Origin: DASWDH01 sp035318505
Lineage (GTDB): Bacteria > Myxococcota_A > Polyangia > Polyangiales > Polyangiaceae
DNA: 5,302 nt
Direction of reading: 5' to 3'
NCBI GenBank assembly: GCA_035318505.1
Contig: DATHEQ010000424.1
Span: 1-5,302, forward strand
Of the stretch, positions 1 through 5,302 are shown in pieces. The position numbers and the translations under genes are program-made. The first letter of the stretch is position 1. Every line of letters starts with the position of its first letter. The notes below the pieces were generated by a model. It was not told where the DNA came from. It was given only the letters and a program-made list of their open reading frames with translations, and searched no databases.

Positions 1-1328
1 GCAAGGAACTGCGTTCCTACAGCGAGACGCTCCGCTACCTGCAAGACGTCGGGCTGCGGGTCCACCCCGAAATGCGGCCGTGCGCCACCCTCGACGAGGT
101 GAAGAAATACGTGGCCAGCATGGAAGAGCGGCGCCACGCGCTCGAGCACGAGATCGACGGCGCGGTCGTGAAAATCGACGCCTACGCCGATCAGAACGAA
201 CTCGGGAGCACCTCCAAATTCCCGCGCTGGGCGATTGCTTACAAGTTCCCGGCGGAAGAGCAGACCACGCGGCTCAACGACATCATGGTCAACGTGGGGC
301 GGACCGGCGCGGTCACGCCCTTTGCCGTGCTCGAACCGGTGCGCGTCGGGGGCGTGACCGTTTCCATGGCGACCCTGCACAACGCCGACGAGGTGGAGCG
401 CAAAGGTGTTCTCATTGGGGACACGGTCGTGGTGCGGCGCGCGGGGGAGGTCATCCCGGAAGTGGTGGCGCCCATCCCGAGCCTTCGCACGGGGCAGGAG
501 CGCAAGTTCGTGATGCCGACCGAGTGCCCGGCGTGCAAGGGACCGATCACGCGCGCCGAGGGAGAAGCGGTGGCGCGCTGCACGAATCTCGAGTGCCCCG
601 CGCAGGCGCTCGGGCGCATCGTGCACTTCGGCAGTCGCGGCGCGATGGACATCACGCATCTCGGCGAGCGCACCGCGGCCGAGCTCCTCGATCGCGATCT
701 CATCGCCGACGTGGGCGACATCTATTACCTGACGCCCGAAGACATTGCGAAGATCCCCCTCTTCAAGGACAAATCGATCACCAATTTACTCGAGGCTATC
801 CAGGCTTCGCGCGATCGCCCTATCGACCGGCTTCTCTACGGCTTCGGCGTCCGGCACGTGGGGGCCAGCGCGGCGCGGCTGCTCTCCGATCATTTCGGGT
901 CGATCGACGGCATCATGACCGCGTCGGTCGAGGAGCTCGCCGCCGTCGACGGGGTGGGCGAGGTGATCGCTCGCGCCGTGCGCGATTTTTTCGATCGATC
1001 GGGCACGGCCGAGGTGATGGAGAAGCTGCGCCGCGCGGGCGTGCGCTTCGCGGAACAGCGCAGCAAACCGAGCGGACCGCTGGTCGGCAAGAGCTTCGTC
1101 ATCACCGGAACGCTCGACAAGCTTTCGCGTGAGGAGGCCGCCGAGCGAATCGAGGCGCTCGGCGGAAAGGTCACGTCCGGCCTCTCCAAAAAGACCGACT
1201 ATCTCGTGGTCGGGGCGAGCCCCGGATCGAAGCTCGAAAAAGCCACCAAGCTCGGCGTGAAGACCATCGACGAAGCTGCCTTTACCGCGCTGCTCACGGA
1301 GGGCAAAGACGCCGCACCCGCCACGTAA
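1..1328 (+). CDS. ligA: NAD-dependent DNA ligase LigA, C-terminal part (5' end outside window)
   Basis: LigA seals 5'-phosphate/3'-hydroxyl nicks in duplex DNA using NAD+, joining Okazaki fragments and finishing excision repair in the cytoplasm. The reading frame is open from position 3, and the gene enters from the left. The visible part begins late in the adenylation domain. Motif IV (EIDGAVVK, 150-173, Lys at 171) and motif V (WAIAYKFPAE, 228-257, Lys at 243) match the E. coli Asp285/Lys290 and Lys314 positions in sequence and spacing. The OB fold follows (VGRTGAVTP from 294). A four-cysteine zinc finger has codons at 525, 534, 579 and 594 (C-X2-C-X14-C-X4-C). Helix-hairpin-helix repeats lie at about 720-1010, and a C-terminal BRCT domain at about 1074-1304 (GKSFVITGTL, SKKTDYLVVG). 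The KxDG motif with the AMP-accepting lysine and roughly 250 N-terminal residues are missing only because of the window edge. The stop is TAA at 1326. Nothing suggests decay. The identification is secure. Confidence 0.97.
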   Translation, partial: KELRSYSETLRYLQDVGLRVHPEMRPCATLDEVKKYVASMEERRHALEHEIDGAVVKIDAYADQNELGSTSKFPRWAIAYKFPAEEQTTRLNDIMVNVGRTGAVTPFAVLEPVRVGGVTVSMATLHNADEVERKGVLIGDTVVVRRAGEVIPEVVAPIPSLRTGQERKFVMPTECPACKGPITRAEGEAVARCTNLECPAQALGRIVHFGSRGAMDITHLGERTAAELLDRDLIADVGDIYYLTPEDIAKIPLFKDKSITNLLEAIQASRDRPIDRLLYGFGVRHVGASAARLLSDHFGSIDGIMTASVEELAAVDGVGEVIARAVRDFFDRSGTAEVMEKLRRAGVRFAEQRSKPSGPLVGKSFVITGTLDKLSREEAAERIEALGGKVTSGLSKKTDYLVVGASPGSKLEKATKLGVKTIDEAAFTALLTEGKDAAPAT

Positions 1329-1329
1329 G

Positions 1330-1360
1330 CACGCTGCGACCGGCGCTTTATTGCAGCGTG
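1330..1360. terminator. Inverted repeat between convergent ligA and minus-strand gene; possible bidirectional terminator
   Basis: The 8-base arm CACGCTGC (1330-1337) is followed by its exact reverse complement GCAGCGTG (1353-1360). One G-T and one A-T pair extend the stem inward to 10 pairs, around a loop of about 11 bases. It starts 2 bases after the ligA stop and covers the last codons and stop of the convergent gene, the place expected for a shared terminator. No T-tract follows on either strand, so it is not a classical intrinsic terminator. Its function is inferred from position and symmetry. Confidence 0.4.
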
Positions 1361-1731
1361 GCGCGCAGCCGCGTCACCGCTTCGCGCAGCGCCGTCTCGT
1401 CCGAGCCTGCGCCGATGAAAAGGCACGCGTCGCCGAACTCGGCGGGGGCAAACGCCCGAATCCGCTCTTTCATGAACCAGGAAAGGGCCGTGACTGCGCC
1501 GCGCGCGAGAATTGACGATGTCACCACCGCAGTGGGCGGCGTTTGGTCCCATAATTGGGCGAGCTCGAGGGAGGCCTTGCGCTGGGCCGAGGTAGGCGTT
1601 CCTCCTTCGGTCACCACCAATTGCGCGTGCATGGCGGCGCCATCTCGTCGGAGGGCGTCGAGGTAGATGGCCCAATCGTCGTCGCTCGGGTGCGTTGCCC
1701 CGTGCACGACGACGAGCGTGTGCCCCACCAT
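1348..1731 (-). CDS. Small hypothetical alpha/beta protein, 127 aa
   Basis: I do not recognise this family. From ATG at 1731 the protein has 127 residues and no signal peptide or membrane segment, so it is probably cytoplasmic. Hydrophobic strands alternate with helices: HTLVVVHGATH (4-14), a helix after SDDDW (16-29), QLVVTEGG (37-44), a helix (48-61), TAVVTSS (67-73), then an RGAVTALSWF helix (77-86) and a C-terminal helix (DETALREAVTRL). This order, with a strand ending in T-E-G-G and a second ending in T-S-S, resembles STAS/SpoIIAA-like or other small Rossmann-like folds; that is only an impression. The start is uncertain. The frame stays open upstream to 1881, with TTG codons at 1761 and 1881, and no clear Shine-Dalgarno precedes any candidate. 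ATG 1731 is preferred because an AT-rich promoter-like patch lies just upstream, although a TTG start at 1761 would add a plausible first strand (RVAVEMVG). It converges on ligA and lies 150 bases downstream of the lipoprotein gene on the same strand. Confidence 0.7.
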   Translation of the reverse strand: MVGHTLVVVHGATHPSDDDWAIYLDALRRDGAAMHAQLVVTEGGTPTSAQRKASLELAQLWDQTPPTAVVTSSILARGAVTALSWFMKERIRAFAPAEFGDACLFIGAGSDETALREAVTRLRATLQ

Positions 1732-1768
1732 CTCGACAGCGACGCGCTTTCTCGCGGCCAAGCTTCGT

Positions 1769-1774
1769 AATTTA
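1769..1774 (-). promoter_or_regulatory. Possible -10 element for the 127-aa gene
   Basis: On the minus strand TAAATT occurs in a local AT-rich patch (1768-1786, with TAAGTTTTGCGG just upstream). If used as a -10 box, transcription would start near 1762, giving a leader of about 30 bases before ATG 1731. No good -35 hexamer is present at 17-base spacing. This is weak, position-based evidence. Confidence 0.25.
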
Positions 1775-1850
1775 CCGCAAAACTTAGCGCGATGCGCGCG
1801 TTCTTCGCGCCTCGTTTTCAGCCCGGGCTGCGCAGCGTTGGTCGCGCCGT

Positions 1851-1878
1851 CGTGGGTCCGCCTTCGCGCCGGCCCACG
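1851..1878 (-). terminator. Hairpin just downstream of lipoprotein gene, possible terminator
   Basis: CGTGGGTC (1851-1858) pairs with GGCCCACG (1871-1878). This makes an 8-pair stem including one G-T pair, with a 12-base centre that may pair further after one mismatch. It begins 3 bases after the lipoprotein stop on the minus strand. No T-tract follows, so it could be a GC-type terminator, a 3'-end stabilising hairpin, or chance in GC-rich DNA. Confidence 0.35.
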
Positions 1879-1881
1879 CAA

Positions 1882-2550
1882 CTAGTCGAAGTCTTCGATT
1901 TTCCAGGCGCCGTGCTCGCGCAGAAGTTGCAACGTGCTCGAGCCATAGGCCATGGTGGCGCGATCGCCCAACTCTTCGAATTGGGCCGTCGGGAGAGCGG
2001 CCTTCAATGCGGCGGTGATCCGCTGCATTTCCTCTTTCCACGCCCCTTCCCACGATTGCTTCAGGCGCTGCGAATCGAGCCCCTTTTCGAGCTGGGAGTC
2101 GGGTACGAACCTGAGCATGACGTCGTAGCGGCTTCGCTCGAAAGCGCGCAAGAATGCCTCGATGGCCTGGCGCGGCGTGAGCTGCCCGTAGAGATCGATC
2201 GAGGACCCATCGAGCTTCCACCGGCCCTCTTCGTAAAGGAGCAAGAGGCTGTCTCCCTTGGGCGACGTGACGGTGGCGGTGACGACCGGATCGCTGGCCG
2301 GGCGCGAGAGCGCGTGGGCGATGTCCTTCATTTCCACGGCATTCTCTTTGACCATTCGGCGGAACGCGTCCGGCGAGATGTTGCGCTTGGCCTCGCTCGA
2401 TAGGAGCTTGTAAGCGTCATCGGCGCGACCCTCGTCGAGAGCGCGCGCATAGGTCCGTAATGTCTCGCTCGGCCCTTGTTGCAGCGCGCTCGCGTGGCAG
2501 CCGAGCAGCGTCAGGCAAGCGATGGGCAGTAGGAAGCGACGTCGCTGCAC
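1882..2550 (-). CDS. Predicted lipoprotein with two NTF2-like halves, 222 aa
   Basis: This is a predicted envelope lipoprotein of unknown function. The N-terminus shows a short Arg-rich n-region, a hydrophobic stretch, and a lipobox L-L-G-C with the lipidated Cys at residue 18. Residue 19 is His, not Asp, so outer-membrane destination is plausible by the E. coli +2 rule. Residues 3-7 are RRRFL, which fits the core of a twin-arginine signal (R-R-x-F-L). The mature part looks like two copies of one unit. Residues 27-114 contain PSETLRTYARALDEGRADDAY and end in EEGRWKLD. Residues 126-222 contain PRQAIEAFLRAFERSRYD and end in EHGAWKIEDF. A helix with a short hydrophobic pattern, then strands ending in a Gly-x-Trp-Lys-hydrophobic motif, is typical of the NTF2-like/DUF4878 superfamily. 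The start is GTG at 2550, the only usable start, because TGA stops lie in frame shortly upstream; AGG about 9-11 bases before it is a weak ribosome site. The stop is TAG at 1884-1882. It is divergent from lon. Confidence 0.85.
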   Translation of the reverse strand: MQRRRFLLPIACLTLLGCHASALQQGPSETLRTYARALDEGRADDAYKLLSSEAKRNISPDAFRRMVKENAVEMKDIAHALSRPASDPVVTATVTSPKGDSLLLLYEEGRWKLDGSSIDLYGQLTPRQAIEAFLRAFERSRYDVMLRFVPDSQLEKGLDSQRLKQSWEGAWKEEMQRITAALKAALPTAQFEELGDRATMAYGSSTLQLLREHGAWKIEDFD

Positions 2551-2587
2551 GAGCGCTGACCTAGCACAGAACCGGCAATTCCGTCAC

Positions 2588-2603
2588 GGCGGTCGTCACC
2601 GCC
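2588..2603. repeat. Short perfect hairpin in divergent intergenic region
   Basis: GGCGGT (2588-2593), loop CGTC, ACCGCC (2598-2603) form a perfect 6-pair stem. The hexamer CGTCAC also occurs twice in direct orientation (2582-2587 and 2594-2599), 12 bases apart, overlapping the hairpin. It lies 32-53 bases upstream of the lipoprotein start, where an operator could act. Such short symmetry is also expected by chance in GC-rich DNA. Confidence 0.3.
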
Positions 2604-2741
2604 CAAACGCCAGACAACCATCGCGCCGTTGTAACGAAGTGTCGGCGGGCGACCGTCCGTTCCGCGCCGAGGATCGAGCCGCGAACCCTGTGCGCTCGCT
2701 CGTGCTTTGATCCTAGCTTTACAAGCAGCACACCATGCTAC

Positions 2742-2746
2742 GGTGG
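2742..2746 (+). promoter_or_regulatory. Ribosome binding site supporting the lon ATG start
   Basis: GGTGG differs at one base from GGAGG and lies 5 bases before ATG 2752. It supports that ATG over the in-frame TTG at 2707, which would add a 15-residue tail (MILALQAAHH...) not expected at the Lon N-terminus. Confidence 0.45.
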
Positions 2747-2751
2747 CCATC

Positions 2752-5160
<2,409 letters not shown>

Positions 5161-5167
5161 CCGTCCC

Positions 5168-5302
5168 ATGAACTGGGTCTTGCGATCTCGCGCCCAGACG
5201 GTGGCTGCGATCGTCGCATTCGTAGGCCTCTTGGTGGTGGGCTTCATGCCGCTCTTCGGCGGGCCGGGGTACGAGATCGCACTCGCCGCGGGGCTGATGT
5301 TG
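5168..5302 (+). CDS. N-terminus of a predicted membrane protein (3' end outside window)
   Basis: An open frame from ATG 5168 runs to the window edge, giving 45 residues with no stop. The start MNWVLRSRAQ carries two arginines. A strongly hydrophobic segment follows at about residues 11-29 (TVAAIVAFVGLLVVGFMPL), then a FGGPGYE turn and the beginning of another hydrophobic stretch (IALAAGLML). This is typical of the first transmembrane helix of an integral inner-membrane protein, with the N-terminus probably cytoplasmic by the positive-inside rule; an uncleaved signal anchor is the alternative. Only 7 bases separate it from the lon stop, so co-transcription is likely. There is no clear Shine-Dalgarno, which suggests translational coupling or a different start. 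The family cannot be named from 45 residues. Confidence 0.65.
   Translation, partial: MNWVLRSRAQTVAAIVAFVGLLVVGFMPLFGGPGYEIALAAGLML

Larger units (their letters stand above)
1732..1881. other. 150-base intergenic gap with three short inverted repeats
   Basis: No convincing gene lies here. The minus-strand frame of the downstream gene stays open through the gap, but it would start only at a TTG immediately after the lipoprotein stop, and it encodes an Arg-rich, low-complexity leader. The gap contains a hairpin just after the lipoprotein stop (1851-1878), a perfect 12-base palindrome CAGCCCGGGCTG (1819-1830), and a GCGCG/CGCGC hairpin with loop TTCTT (1796-1810). It also has an AT-rich patch (1768-1786) that stands out from the GC-rich background. 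Confidence 0.5.
2551..2751. promoter_or_regulatory. Divergent intergenic region between lipoprotein gene and lon
   Basis: This 201-base region must carry the promoters for both divergent genes. No strong sigma-70 pair is visible. On the minus strand GTGACG, 17 bases, CTAGGT is a poor match upstream of the lipoprotein GTG. On the plus strand a relatively AT-rich segment (2705-2726, with TTGATC at 2707 and TTTACA at 2718) lies 25-45 bases before the lon ATG and is the likeliest place for lon promoter elements. No CIRCE-type inverted repeat (TTAGCACTC-N9-GAGTGCTAA) is present. I saw no gene in the region. Confidence 0.5.

Noticed and set aside
80..1132. Long open frame (350 codons) inside ligA on the plus strand
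   Set aside because: It is an Arg/Gly/His-rich shadow of the ligA frame with no recognisable motif, while the ligA frame carries all expected motifs.
1..1328. Truncated ligase lacking the catalytic lysine as a pseudogene
   Set aside because: The frame is open to the first base of the window and all later domains are intact, so the missing N-terminus is due to the window edge.
1792..2403. Plus-strand open frame opposite the lipoprotein gene
   Set aside because: The minus-strand frame has a signal peptide, lipobox and repeated domain, whereas the plus-strand translation has no coherent features.
2707..2751. TTG at 2707 as the lon start
   Set aside because: It would add 15 residues not expected in Lon. 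ATG 2752 has a GGTGG site 5 bases upstream, and the 2707 region is AT-rich and more likely promoter.

Overview
The window is a stretch of GC-rich bacterial chromosome with ordinary gene content. The ligase is NAD-dependent and the protease is a bacterial-type Lon. The strong codon bias toward G or C at third positions, the short lipoprotein of unknown role and the alanine-rich small proteins would fit a myxobacterium or related Myxococcota. That placement is an inference from style, not from a diagnostic marker.

Layout. (1) Positions 1-1328, plus strand: the C-terminal two thirds of ligA, NAD-dependent DNA ligase. The start and the nucleotide-attached lysine lie before the window. (2) Positions 1348-1731, minus strand: a small unrecognised alpha/beta protein that converges on ligA. 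The two stop codons are only 19 bases apart, and an inverted repeat spans the junction. (3) Positions 1732-1881: a 150-base gap with an AT-rich promoter-like patch and three short inverted repeats. (4) Positions 1882-2550, minus strand: a predicted lipoprotein built from two similar NTF2-like halves. (5) Positions 2551-2751: a 201-base divergent intergenic region that must hold the promoters of the lipoprotein gene and of lon. (6) Positions 2752-5160, plus strand: a complete lon gene with all expected AAA+ and Ser-Lys dyad residues. (7) Positions 5168-5302, plus strand: the start of a membrane protein gene, 7 bases after lon and cut by the window edge.

Functionally, ligA (replication and repair) and lon (cytoplasmic quality-control proteolysis) are housekeeping genes. 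The two minus-strand genes between them have no assignable role. I found no mobile element, CRISPR array, RNA gene or defence-like cluster, and no convincing undescribed system. The points worth a second look are modest: the duplicated lipoprotein with a mixed Tat/lipobox signal, the orphan gene next to ligA, the cluster of inverted repeats, and the membrane gene apparently coupled to lon.
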